Assembly (NCBI RefSeq): GCF_017304615.1
Contig: NZ_JAFKLZ010000001.1
Location: forward strand, 496,001-560,000
Source: Sphingomonas sp.
GTDB taxonomy: Bacteria > Pseudomonadota > Alphaproteobacteria > Sphingomonadales > Sphingomonadaceae
Length of the DNA: 64,000 nucleotides
Direction of reading: 5' to 3'
The position numbers and the translations under genes were made by a program. Positions 43,573-52,478 of this stretch are shown here, piece by piece; positions within the stretch are counted from its first letter, which is position 1; each line of letters starts with the position of its first letter. Under the pieces are notes generated by a model that did not search any database, was not told where the DNA came from, and was given only the letters and a program-made list of their open reading frames with translations.

Positions 43573-43671
43573 GGCTTCGTCAAAGCAACTCGACGCAAGC
43601 GCGAACCGCAGTCAGTTGAACTTTTATAATATATAATCATCAACTTACGCGGGGCTGGAGCTTCGTGTGGA

Positions 43672-44472
43672 TCAGTCATTCTCAGCACGGACCAATATGG
43701 TCCCGCGCGAACTGGTGCCTCTTAAATCGATCAGCGACAATATCGCGGCTGCGCCGGTGCGTGCTGGATCGTGGCGCTGTTCCACTTCGGGCGTGGACTC
43801 AAAAATGGAGTCGCGCGCGACCGGATCGTCGATGATCGTGCCGGCAGCGCGCCCGATCAGCGTCGTACGCGTGCTGCTGTCGCGATACAGGAACGCGATC
43901 GCCTGCCCGGCTGCGATGGCATCGGCCAGCCCGCCGGTCGGCTTACGAAGCCACAAGCCCAGCCTAGTCTCGTCGATCGTGTACAGGCTGCCGCGCAGCG
44001 ATATGCTTGGCAGGCCCTCCTTATCGACATAGGTCACGGCGACGGGTCTGCCTTCGGCCAACGCGCGGTCGAGGCAACGGCGCACCCAGGGCGACATGCC
44101 GGCCGCTGGTGTCGGTGGCGCCGCAGGTGTGAATATCTCTTGGATCGTCGAGATTTGCCCCGCCTCGTTGAACCGGAATTCGAGCCGATACGCTGCCGGG
44201 GCTGCGCCGATCCCGGCAAAGTCGCCAATGGCGGCGACGCCGTCATCGCTATCGATTACTTCCCAGGCGCCCGCCGCGAGGACGGGTGTGTATGTCCACA
44301 ACCCCGTCAAGCGCTCGGTCACCGCGTCGATGCCCGCGAAGGCCGCTTGCGCCCCGGCGAATTCCACCGTGGAGGACAAATGGCCGTGCGCTATCCGCGC
44401 GGCGGTGACCTCACCGGTACGTAAGGCGCGCACCACTGCCCAAGCCGCCGTTTTCCGTGCCGTCGTTGTCAT
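43672..44472 (-). CDS. two-domain protein: SnoaL/NTF2-like plus PNPOx-like flavin-binding domain
   Basis: About 266 residues from the ATG at 44472, which overlaps the transporter stop (ATGA). The first 125 residues fit a SnoaL/NTF2-like fold ('WAVVRALRTGEVTAARIAHG', 'YRLEFRFNEAGQISTIQEIF'). Residues 130-260 fit a pyridoxamine-phosphate-oxidase-like split barrel ('GRPVAVTYVDKEGLPSISLR', 'GQAIAFLYRDSSTRTTLIGR'). A role as a flavin- or substrate-binding accessory in aromatic metabolism is plausible but not shown. Longer in-frame starts lie inside the transporter gene. Confidence 0.78.
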   Translation of the reverse strand: MTTTARKTAAWAVVRALRTGEVTAARIAHGHLSSTVEFAGAQAAFAGIDAVTERLTGLWTYTPVLAAGAWEVIDSDDGVAAIGDFAGIGAAPAAYRLEFRFNEAGQISTIQEIFTPAAPPTPAAGMSPWVRRCLDRALAEGRPVAVTYVDKEGLPSISLRGSLYTIDETRLGLWLRKPTGGLADAIAAGQAIAFLYRDSSTRTTLIGRAAGTIIDDPVARDSIFESTPEVEQRHDPARTGAAAILSLIDLRGTSSRGTILVRAEND

Positions 44473-45818
44473 TGGCGCATCTCCGCATTGAGCCTCAGGC
44501 TGGTACGCCAGAACAGGAAGGCGGGGATCGGACCGAGCAGGGCGGCGGCATAGAGCACGTAGCGGACGCTCTGCCCGCCTGCCCATGGCGTGATCGCGTC
44601 CGACAGTACGCCGAACAGCAGGGGTCCGAACCCCAATCCAACCAGATTCTGCACCAGCAGGAATACGGCGGTGGCGCCACCGCGCGACGACGGCCGCACT
44701 ATTCCCTGCAGGCAGGTAAAGACCGGACCATAGGACAAACCGCTGGCAACCGCGCCCGCCAGCAGGAAAAACGCGGCGACGCGCCAGTCTGGCGCACTGT
44801 ACGCGATCAGCGACAGTGGCACCGATGCGATCAAGCCCATGACGACAACGGTCAGGATGTGCTTCCGATTTTTGGCGCCGTAGCGGCTGGCGCACCAGCC
44901 ACCGGCCCAGGCACCGACGCCGGTGCCGATACCGGCGACCAGGCCCAGGGTTACCCCGGCGACGCCGGGGCTGAGGTGGTGAATGCGGATCATGAACACC
45001 GCCTGCCAGACGCCCTTGCCATAACTGAGGAAGCTGCCGAGCGTGAACGCGGCCATCAGCAACAGGAAGGCGCGCGACGCCATCAGTTCGGCGAAAAGAT
45101 CCTTGAACGATGGCGGCACATGCTCAGCGGGCATGGCGTCGCGTTCGAATTTGGCCCACACCGTGCGCGGCTCGGGCACGTATCGCCACACGACCAGCCC
45201 GAGCGCAATGCCCGGCAGACCGAGGATGAGGAATGCTTCACGCCAGCCAAAGGCATCAGCGAGCAATCCACCAAGACTGAGGCCCAGCAGTGATCCGAGC
45301 GGCAGGCCCATGCCGTAAAAGGCCAACGCCTGTGGTCGTTGAGCAAGCGGATAACTGTCGCTGATCAGCGAGTGGGATGGCGGGGTGCAGCCGGCTTCGC
45401 CCGCACCGACTCCGATGCGCGCGGCGAGCAACTGACCGAAATTCTGCGCCAGTCCGCACAGGGCCGTCATCGTCGACCATATCGCGAGCATGATGGCGAT
45501 CAGGCGGGATCGATTGGTCGACGGGCGGTCCGAATAGCGCGCGATCGGAATGCCGACGATCGTGTAGAAGGCCGAGAAGGCCAATCCTGTCATCAGACCA
45601 ATCTGGGTATCGCTAAGCAGGAGTTCCCGCTTGATCGGTTCGGCTAGGATGCTGGCGATCTGCCGGTCAAGAAAGTTGAGCGTCGATACCAGCATAAGCA
45701 GCCATAGCGCGCCGCTCGCGTAGACCGATCGCATCGGTTGCGCCGTAACCGATGACGATGGCGCCGACCATTCTGCCGGGGGCCCATCAAGCGTGGAATC
45801 AGCCACAATTCTCTCCAT
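44469..45818 (-). CDS. MFS transporter, spinster-like
   Basis: A 449-residue, 12-segment carrier. It shows 'LVSTLNFLDRQIASILAEPI', 'GLMTGLAFSAFYTIVGIPIA' and 'RIGVGAGEAGCTPPSHSLIS', the spinster-type signature. A ribosome site AGGAAGGGC precedes the ATG at 45818; the open frame has a second start at 45845. It is a paralogue of the carrier at 61172. It is divergent from the LigB-type operon, so it may export or import a pathway compound. Confidence 0.92.
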   Translation of the reverse strand: MERIVADSTLDGPPAEWSAPSSSVTAQPMRSVYASGALWLLMLVSTLNFLDRQIASILAEPIKRELLLSDTQIGLMTGLAFSAFYTIVGIPIARYSDRPSTNRSRLIAIMLAIWSTMTALCGLAQNFGQLLAARIGVGAGEAGCTPPSHSLISDSYPLAQRPQALAFYGMGLPLGSLLGLSLGGLLADAFGWREAFLILGLPGIALGLVVWRYVPEPRTVWAKFERDAMPAEHVPPSFKDLFAELMASRAFLLLMAAFTLGSFLSYGKGVWQAVFMIRIHHLSPGVAGVTLGLVAGIGTGVGAWAGGWCASRYGAKNRKHILTVVVMGLIASVPLSLIAYSAPDWRVAAFFLLAGAVASGLSYGPVFTCLQGIVRPSSRGGATAVFLLVQNLVGLGFGPLLFGVLSDAITPWAGGQSVRYVLYAAALLGPIPAFLFWRTSLRLNAEMRQ

Positions 45819-45999
45819 GCGTGAAGCCCTTCCTAAACGGATCAAAGCTTGCTTCTAAAAACCATAGACTGTCAATAACCGCGTAAAATATGCGATGAAT
45901 TTGAAACTGACTTGCTAATTAAGACCAAACTTGACGGCCAGGAGCGTGGCGGCTAGCGAATCGAGCGGCGCGCGGAGTCGCCGTTTTTGAGAGGTGGAA

Positions 46000-46995
46000 A
46001 TGGCGAAGATCGTCTACGGCGCTGGAACATCGCATACGCCGGTGCTGACGCTCCCGCCCGAACACTGGCACGAACGGGCAAAGGCCGACATCAACAACCC
46101 CAAACTGACGCTGACGGACGGGCGCACGCTCGACTACCGCGCGCTGCATGCCGAAGTCGGCGACAAATATGCCGACCAGGTTACTGTCGATGTTTTCGCC
46201 GAAAAGGGGGTCCGATGTCAGGCTGCGCTCGACCGCCTGGCCGACGATCTGGAGCGCGCCAATCCGGACGTCGTCCTGATCGTCGGTGATGACCAGGACG
46301 AACTGTTCGGCACCGACAATCTGCCCGTGATCTCGATCTATTTCGGCGACGAGCTCGTCATGCACAGCGAGCATGATGACGGTAGCATTCCGGCCTGGCG
46401 CGTGCCCGTCCGCGAGGGCTTTGCGATGGACGATTTCCATCGCTTTCCCGGCCATAGCGCTCTCGCGCTCGACATCATTGCCGGACTGCTCGACCGCGAC
46501 GTCGACATCGGCAGCTCGGCGCGTGTCTCTAATCCCGCCGAAGCGGGGTTCGGCCATGCCTATGGCTTTGTCATCAAACGCTTGTTCAAGGGGCGCGCGA
46601 TCCCGGTCGTGCCGGTACTGCTCAACACCTATTTTCCGCCCAACGTCGCAAGCGCGAAGCGCTGTTTCGACATCGGCCGCTTCATGCGCGAGGCGATCGA
46701 GCAATCGCCCGCCGACCTGCGCGTCGCGGTCATCGCATCGGGCGGGCTCAGCCATTTCGTTGTCGATGAGGAGCTGGACCGTCGGATCCTTACCGGTCTG
46801 CGGGACAACGATGCCGACATGCTGCGCTCGATCCCGCGCGCGGCCCTGCGATCGGGATCGTCGGAAATCCTCAACTGGATCGTTGCGGCAGGAGCGATCA
46901 ACGGCATGCAGGTGGCTTGGGAGGAATATGTCCCGCTGTACCGCACTCCGGCGGGCACCGGGATCGGCGCCGCGTTCATGTCATTCTGCCCGTGA
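46000..46995 (+). CDS. LigB-type (class III) extradiol dioxygenase
   Basis: A 331-residue member of the LigB superfamily: 'IVYGAGTSHTPVL' gives the first metal His (residue 12), 'DVVLIVGDDQDELF' and 'PVISIYFGDEL' form the core, and 'AVIASGGLSHFVVDE' carries the catalytic His. The domain opens protocatechuate, gallate or related catechols without the VOC fold. No LigA small subunit is encoded nearby, so it is a stand-alone type. ATG at 46000 is preferred over the GTG at 45994. The stop overlaps the carboxylesterase GTG. Confidence 0.9.
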   Translation: MAKIVYGAGTSHTPVLTLPPEHWHERAKADINNPKLTLTDGRTLDYRALHAEVGDKYADQVTVDVFAEKGVRCQAALDRLADDLERANPDVVLIVGDDQDELFGTDNLPVISIYFGDELVMHSEHDDGSIPAWRVPVREGFAMDDFHRFPGHSALALDIIAGLLDRDVDIGSSARVSNPAEAGFGHAYGFVIKRLFKGRAIPVVPVLLNTYFPPNVASAKRCFDIGRFMREAIEQSPADLRVAVIASGGLSHFVVDEELDRRILTGLRDNDADMLRSIPRAALRSGSSEILNWIVAAGAINGMQVAWEEYVPLYRTPAGTGIGAAFMSFCP

Positions 46996-48458
46996 CCGAC
47001 GGAGCGGCCGATCTCGTCGTGTTTGCGCCCGCCGGCGCGGTTCGGGGCACGCGCAAGGATGGTGTCAGCCGCTTTCTCGGTATTCCCTATGGCGCGCCGC
47101 CGGTCGGTGACCGCCGGTGGCGGCCACCCGAACCCGCGGCCAAATGGCAGGATGTGCGCGACGCGACGCAATTCGCGCCCGATGCCATGCAGCGCAACCG
47201 GCCGGCAGGGTCGCGCGCACCAAGTGTCTCTGAAGACTGCCTCACGCTCAACATCTGGGCACCCGCCGCCAAGGCACCCCCGCGTGCCGTCATGGTCTGG
47301 TTTTATGGCGGGTCTTTCATACACGGAAGCGCCGCGGATGTCCGCAGCGACGGAACGGTTTTCGCGCGGGAGGACGTGGTCTTTGTTTCGGTGACATCGC
47401 GCACGGGCATTTTCGGCTGGTTGGCGCATCCGGACCTCGCAGCGGAATCGCCCGAAGGAGCTGCCGGCAATTATGGGCTGCTCGACGCGATCCTGGCGTT
47501 GCGCTGGATCAAGGCAAACATCGCGGCTTTTGGCGGCGATCCTGATCGCGTGACGGTTTTCGGCGTGTCATCCGGTGGCGCGTCGATCGCGTTGTTGATG
47601 ACGTCCCCGCTGGCGGTGGGCGCGTTCGATCAGGTGATTTTGCAGAGTGCCGGCTCGTTCCGTCCGCTCGCCACGCTCGCCCAAGCTACGGATGCAGGCG
47701 CCGCGCTGGGTTCGCTGGCGGACTTGCGTGCGCTCCCGGCGGATCAGGTGCTGGCGCTCGAGCCTCGTCTGGTCCCGGCGGTACGCGGGTTGACCACGCC
47801 CCGTGTGCTACGTCCGGTGATCGACGGCTGGGTCGTGCCGCAGGATGAGCGCGCGGCATATCGCGCCGGCGCGTTTGCCGCTGTGCCGGCGATCGTCGGG
47901 AGCAATGCCGATGAGGGGTCGCGGCTGACCGCCAGTTGGCCGGTGGATGACCTGGCAGGCTGGAATGCGACGCTCGATGCCAATTTCCCAGCCGATCGTG
48001 ACCGCGCGGCGGCGCTCTATCCGGCGGCGCGCGACGACGAAGCGCGCGGGGCGGTGGCGCAGATGTTCGGTGACAGCCAATTCCAGCTCGGCACGCGTGA
48101 ACTGGCGCGCGCCCTGCTTGCGAGAGGTGTTCCCGTGTTCCGCTATCTTTTCACCCGGCGCCGGGCAGGGACGAGCGACGGCCCGCATCATGGCGGCGAA
48201 GTGCCTTATGTATTCGGCCATCTCGACGAGCCCCCGGCCGGTAATGCGCCGGCGGCGGGGGAGCGCGATGTTGCGCTGGCCCGGTCGTTCGTCGTCGCGT
48301 GGACGAATTTCGCCAAAACGGGCCAGCCTGGCAGTATCGATGGCGTCGACTGGCCTTCCGCAGAAACCGGCTTCCTCGAACTCGGCGACCAAACATGTGT
48401 CGGCCATGCATGGCGCGATGCGCAGTTGGACTTCCTGAATGACTATGCCGACCGTTGA
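46992..48458 (+). CDS. type B carboxylesterase
   Basis: A 488-residue esterase/lipase of the cholinesterase type, starting at a GTG overlapping the dioxygenase stop. It shows 'RFLGIPYGAPPVGDRRW', 'SEDCLTLNIWAPA', the oxyanion 'VWFYGGSFIHGSA', the nucleophile elbow 'FGVSSGGASIALLM' (Ser near residue 195), acidic 'SNADEGSRL' and His in 'PHHGGEVPYVFGHL'. It hydrolyses esters. In this operon it may release an aromatic acid or alcohol from an ester such as an aryl or phthalate ester. No signal peptide is seen. Confidence 0.92.
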   Translation: MTDGAADLVVFAPAGAVRGTRKDGVSRFLGIPYGAPPVGDRRWRPPEPAAKWQDVRDATQFAPDAMQRNRPAGSRAPSVSEDCLTLNIWAPAAKAPPRAVMVWFYGGSFIHGSAADVRSDGTVFAREDVVFVSVTSRTGIFGWLAHPDLAAESPEGAAGNYGLLDAILALRWIKANIAAFGGDPDRVTVFGVSSGGASIALLMTSPLAVGAFDQVILQSAGSFRPLATLAQATDAGAALGSLADLRALPADQVLALEPRLVPAVRGLTTPRVLRPVIDGWVVPQDERAAYRAGAFAAVPAIVGSNADEGSRLTASWPVDDLAGWNATLDANFPADRDRAAALYPAARDDEARGAVAQMFGDSQFQLGTRELARALLARGVPVFRYLFTRRRAGTSDGPHHGGEVPYVFGHLDEPPAGNAPAAGERDVALARSFVVAWTNFAKTGQPGSIDGVDWPSAETGFLELGDQTCVGHAWRDAQLDFLNDYADR

Positions 48459-50097
48459 TGCCGCTGCGCCATGGCTGCGCAGCTATCCCGCGCATTGGCG
48501 CGCGCCCACGGACGGCAGGCCGATGCTCGAGCTGTTCGCCGATATGCTCGGCCGGCATGGCGACGCGGTCGCGATCCGCTATTTCGACGGGGTGCTCACG
48601 TGGCGCGACGTCGATGTCGAGAGCAACGCCCTTGCTGTCGGCTTGATCGAGCGAGGTGTCCGCGCGGGTGACCGCGCCGCCGTCCTTGTACAGAATATTC
48701 CGCAATTCGTGATCTACGTGCTTGCGGTGTGGAAAGTCGGTGCGATTCCCGTGCCGAGCAACCCGGGTTATCGTGAGGTCGAACTGGCACGGCTTTTCGC
48801 CGACTGTACGCCTGCCGTCGTCCTGGCGCAGCTCGATCAGGGCGGGGTTGCGCGTGCAGCGCTGGACATGGCGGAAAGCGGTGCGCTTCTGCTGGTGACG
48901 AATCCGCGCAGTTATCAGACGCGCAACACTTCGATTCTGCCGGCACCGGTCGCCGCGCCCGATCGCTGCGAACTTTTCGAGGACGTGATCGCGGCGCGCA
49001 TCGGTTGCACGCCGCCGACGATCATCAGCACGTCAGCATCGCTGGGCCTGATCATGTATACGTCGGGCACGACCGGTGTGCCGCGCGGGGCAATGATGAC
49101 GCATGCCAACCTCGCCTTTAATACACAGGTGTTCACTATCCTGTCGGAGACCACATCGGCGGACGTGATCTTTGCTGCGGCGCCGTTCTTTCATATTACC
49201 GGTATGATCTGCCACTTTGCTGCCGCCTGCGTCGCGGGCTGCGCGATGGTGCTGCCGTATCGGCTGATCGCCGAGCCCGCGCTGGCGTTGATCCGCGAGC
49301 ACCGCCCGACGGTGACGATTGCCGCGATTACCGCGTTCAACGCGCTGATGAGCGCGCCCGGCGCGACATTCACCGACTTTGCTAGTTTTCGTCATGTGTC
49401 CAGCGGCGGTGCGCCGGTCGCGCCGGCGCTGCACGACGAATTGCTGCGGCGGACGGGCATGGAAATTCATGTCGGCTACGGCATGACCGAGACGACCAGC
49501 CCGGCGGTCTTCACGCCGGTGGCTCGTAATATCCCGGTCCATCCTGAATATGGCGCGCTGTCGATCGGAATACCGACGCCTGGCACGGAGGTCCGGATCG
49601 TCGGTGAAGATGGTGCCGAAGCTCCCCCCGGTGAACCGGGCGAGGTGTGCATGCGAGGCCCGCAGATCATGGCCGGGTATTGGCAGAAGCCGGTCGAAAC
49701 GGCCGCTGTACTATCGGACGACGGCTGGCTGCGGTCGGGCGATGTCGGAGTGATGGATGACGCTGGCAGGATCTACTTGGTCGACCGCAAGAAGGATATG
49801 ATCGTCGCCTCCGGGTTCAAGGTGTGGCCGCGCGAGGTTGAGGATGTGCTGCACCAACACCCGGCTGTGCATGAAGCGGCGGTGGTCGGCGCGCCGGATG
49901 CCTATCGCGGCGAGACGGTACTGGCCTATGTCTCGCTGAAACCCGGCACGGTGGCCGCTCAAGATGACTTGAAGGCGCATTGTCGCGCCCTGCTGACGGG
50001 ATACAAGCAACCGCGTGATATTGTCATTCTGGACGAACTGCCAAAGACGGTCACCGGCAAGATCCAGCGAAACGTGCTGCGTGATCGGACCGCCTAG
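48439..50097 (+). CDS. AMP-dependent acyl-CoA synthetase
   Basis: A 552-residue ANL-family ligase. The P-loop is 'LIMYTSGTTGVPRGAMMTH' (about residue 200), the A5 motif 'GYGMTETTSP', A7 'SGDVGVMDDAGRIYLVDRKK', A8 'IVASGFKVWPREVE' and the catalytic Lys lies in 'TVTGKIQRNVL'. It makes acyl-AMP and then acyl-CoA from an acid. The start overlaps the esterase by 20 bases (ATGs at 48439 and 48445). It probably activates the acid set free by the esterase or after ring cleavage. Confidence 0.93.
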   Translation: MTMPTVDAAAPWLRSYPAHWRAPTDGRPMLELFADMLGRHGDAVAIRYFDGVLTWRDVDVESNALAVGLIERGVRAGDRAAVLVQNIPQFVIYVLAVWKVGAIPVPSNPGYREVELARLFADCTPAVVLAQLDQGGVARAALDMAESGALLLVTNPRSYQTRNTSILPAPVAAPDRCELFEDVIAARIGCTPPTIISTSASLGLIMYTSGTTGVPRGAMMTHANLAFNTQVFTILSETTSADVIFAAAPFFHITGMICHFAAACVAGCAMVLPYRLIAEPALALIREHRPTVTIAAITAFNALMSAPGATFTDFASFRHVSSGGAPVAPALHDELLRRTGMEIHVGYGMTETTSPAVFTPVARNIPVHPEYGALSIGIPTPGTEVRIVGEDGAEAPPGEPGEVCMRGPQIMAGYWQKPVETAAVLSDDGWLRSGDVGVMDDAGRIYLVDRKKDMIVASGFKVWPREVEDVLHQHPAVHEAAVVGAPDAYRGETVLAYVSLKPGTVAAQDDLKAHCRALLTGYKQPRDIVILDELPKTVTGKIQRNVLRDRTA

Positions 50098-50100
50098 CCG

Positions 50101-50904
50101 CTATATCTCGCCGCGCAGTTTCGCCGCCACCTCGACCAGTCGCGGTCCCCATTTCTCGCGCATGTCCTCCTGCGAAAGGAAATAGGCTGGCCCGGCAATG
50201 TGGAAAGCCAGGACGTCGGACCCGTTGGGGTGGAGCAGGGGCACACCTACGGAATTATAGGCTGGGCTGAATTCGCCCGCGCTGGTGCAGAAGCCGAATT
50301 CATGAATCTCGTCGAACGCCTTCAGCATTCGCGCCTGGATAGCATCCGCCCGGTCGCCATTGGCCGCGCGAAGTTCGGCAAAGGCGGCCGCCTGATCCGA
50401 CGCCGACAGGCTGTGCATCGCTGCCCAGCCCATCGAGGTGACGCCTACGGGCAAGCGGCGGCCGACGCCGATCGCCGTCATGGTGCTGGAGTAGTGGCCG
50501 CGGGCATATTCGATGATCGTCATGTCGATCCCGTCGCGGATGCCGAGGCCGACACCCAAGCCGCTGTCCTTCGCTAGCTGCTGCATATAAGGGCGCGCCA
50601 GCGTGTGCATTTCGCCGCGCGACAAAACGACATAGCCAAGCGACAAGACGGCTGGAGCCAGTTCGTATTTCCCGATGGATTCGAGATAGGTGAGCATTCC
50701 GACATCGGCGAGAGTCTGGGTCAGGCGCGAAACCGTCGCCTTGGGCAGGCCGACTCGCTCGGCCAATTCGGCATTGCCCAGATGCGTATCGCCGATTTGA
50801 AACGCTCGCAGGATCGCAAAACCCCGCGCTAGCGCGCTGTTAGGCTGCGTACCTTCACTGTCGATCGCAGCATCGTCCGATCCGGCCGTTTTCCGCTTTC
50901 TCAT
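50101..50904 (-). CDS. IclR family transcriptional regulator
   Basis: A 267-residue regulator. The winged helix spans about residues 25-85 ('ALARGFAILRAFQIGDTHLG', 'AELAERVGLPKATVSRLTQT'), followed by the IclR effector domain ('KDSGLGVGLGIRDGIDMTII', 'GWAAMHSLSASDQAAAF', 'GVPLLHPNGSDVLAFHIAGP'). It is divergent from the Rieske oxygenase gene with a 15-bp palindrome between. It ends four bases from the acyl-CoA synthetase stop. It probably senses an aromatic acid and controls the oxygenase operon. Confidence 0.94.
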   Translation of the reverse strand: MRKRKTAGSDDAAIDSEGTQPNSALARGFAILRAFQIGDTHLGNAELAERVGLPKATVSRLTQTLADVGMLTYLESIGKYELAPAVLSLGYVVLSRGEMHTLARPYMQQLAKDSGLGVGLGIRDGIDMTIIEYARGHYSSTMTAIGVGRRLPVGVTSMGWAAMHSLSASDQAAAFAELRAANGDRADAIQARMLKAFDEIHEFGFCTSAGEFSPAYNSVGVPLLHPNGSDVLAFHIAGPAYFLSQEDMREKWGPRLVEVAAKLRGEI

Positions 50905-51003
50905 TCAATCTCCTCGGCTTCCACCACCCTGAAGCGCATTCGAGGCCTTAGGCAAGAGCTTGTTGCGATTCAGTCTCAAAATTGTGCAAAGGAATATATA
51001 AAA

Positions 51004-51018
51004 CGGAATTAAATTCCG
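51004..51018. promoter_or_regulatory. candidate IclR operator
   Basis: CGGAATTAAATTCCG is a perfect odd-length palindrome in the divergent IclR/Rieske gap. It is close to the GGAAT-N-ATTCC style of known IclR-family operators and lies 60 bases upstream of the oxygenase start. Confidence 0.65.
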
Positions 51019-51077
51019 AATTGACGCATTAAAAAACTGTGTCATGGTGATTCCCATAAGAGTTTGGGAGAACGGAT

Positions 51078-52424
51078 GTGGGAATCGAACAAGACTCGCA
51101 GGATTTGACGCGCGTCGGACCGGGCACGGTGATGGGCGAGTTCATGCGACAGTATTGGATCCCCTGCATCATGTCGTCCGAACTGACGCCCGATGGAGCG
51201 CCGATGCGTCTGCCGATCATGGGCGAAAAATTGATCGCGTTCCGCGACACGTCGGGAAAGGTCGGCATCATCGACCAGAAGTGCCCGCACCGCTGCGCTT
51301 CGATGTTCCTTGCGCGCAATGAAGAGAACGGCCTGCGCTGCGTGTATCATGGCTGGAAATTCGACGCCGAGGGCAAGTGCGTCGATATGCCGAGCGTACC
51401 AGAGGGCGAGACGCTGAAGGACAAGATCCGCGCAAAGGCCTACAAGACCGCCGAGCGCAACGGCCTGATCTGGGTCTATATGGGTCAGAACCAGGATAAC
51501 CCGCCGCCGCTGCCATGCATCGAAGTGACGCTGCTCCCCGAAGAGGAGCTCAGCATCTCGATGGTCTATCGCGACTGTAACTGGCTGCAGGCGCTAGAGG
51601 GTGACATCGACACCGCGCACTTCGGTTTCCTCCATGCCGGTACGCTCGAGCCGGACGAGATGGACGATACGCACCCGATGTATGCGACCGTCGTCAACCG
51701 CATGCCGAAATACGAAGTCGCCGACACCGAATGGGGCACGAGCTACGGCGCGTATCGGCCGTTGCCGCAGGGCGGCATCTACTGGCGCACGGCCAATTTC
51801 ATGTTTCCGTTCTGGACCCAGAACCCTGCGGGCAAGTTCCCGACCCACGTCCACGCCCGTGCCTGGGTGCCGATCGACGATGACCGGATGATGTTCATCA
51901 ACGTCTATTGGAAGGAGGCGCTCAACCCGCTCAACCGCCGCGGCGATCCGAAGTTGAAGGACGGCACTGTGCTCGATCAGGGCTACAAGATCGTCAACAA
52001 CTACCAGCCCAACGGCACCGGCTGGTATGATCGCTGGCGTCTGGTCGAAGTCGAGGAAAACGACTGGATGATCGACCGCGAAGCGCAGGCCAGCGGCGTC
52101 AATTATACCGGCCTGATGAACATCCATCTCCAGGATCACGCGATCACCGAGAGCATGGGGCCGATCACCGATCACGCCAGCGAACATCTGACCACGGCCG
52201 ATCTGATGATCGCGCGCACCCGCCGTCGCGTGCTGCGCGCGGCGCGTGCCTATGCCGAAACGGGCGCGCCGCCGCCCGGTACGCAGGATCCGGAAGTCTT
52301 CCTGAAATCCCGCGCGGGCTACTTTGTCGCCGATGAAGGGGTCGCCTGGCAGGACGCCTATGCCGAGAACATCACCTCGGTGATTCGTCCCGCCGCCGAC
52401 ATCGTCGCCGTTCCCGCCGAATAG
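51078..52424 (+). CDS. Rieske non-heme iron aromatic ring-hydroxylating oxygenase, alpha subunit
   Basis: A 448-residue oxygenase of the phthalate dioxygenase type. The Rieske cluster ligands are in 'KCPHRCASM' and 'CVYHGWKFD' (about residues 69-92). The mononuclear iron site is 'EGDIDTAHFGFLHAG' (His-x4-His near 180-185). No beta subunit is present, as usual for this type. It starts at GTG 51078 behind GGGAGAA. Electrons come from the reductase encoded next. It inserts oxygen into, or demethylates, an aromatic acid. Confidence 0.94.
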   Translation: MGIEQDSQDLTRVGPGTVMGEFMRQYWIPCIMSSELTPDGAPMRLPIMGEKLIAFRDTSGKVGIIDQKCPHRCASMFLARNEENGLRCVYHGWKFDAEGKCVDMPSVPEGETLKDKIRAKAYKTAERNGLIWVYMGQNQDNPPPLPCIEVTLLPEEELSISMVYRDCNWLQALEGDIDTAHFGFLHAGTLEPDEMDDTHPMYATVVNRMPKYEVADTEWGTSYGAYRPLPQGGIYWRTANFMFPFWTQNPAGKFPTHVHARAWVPIDDDRMMFINVYWKEALNPLNRRGDPKLKDGTVLDQGYKIVNNYQPNGTGWYDRWRLVEVEENDWMIDREAQASGVNYTGLMNIHLQDHAITESMGPITDHASEHLTTADLMIARTRRRVLRAARAYAETGAPPPGTQDPEVFLKSRAGYFVADEGVAWQDAYAENITSVIRPAADIVAVPAE

Positions 52425-52437
52425 GAGAGGCACCGAT

Positions 52438-52464
52438 CCGGCGGCGCGCCTGCGCGTCCGCCGG
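52438..52464 (+). other. GC-rich intercistronic hairpin
   Basis: CCGGCGGCGCGC pairs with GCGCG-T-CCGCCGG (12 pairs with one bulged T). It lies 13 bases after the oxygenase stop and before the reductase start. No T-run follows. It may stabilise the upstream message or lower reductase expression relative to the oxygenase. Confidence 0.5.
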
Positions 52465-52478
52465 TTCGCGCCACTGAT

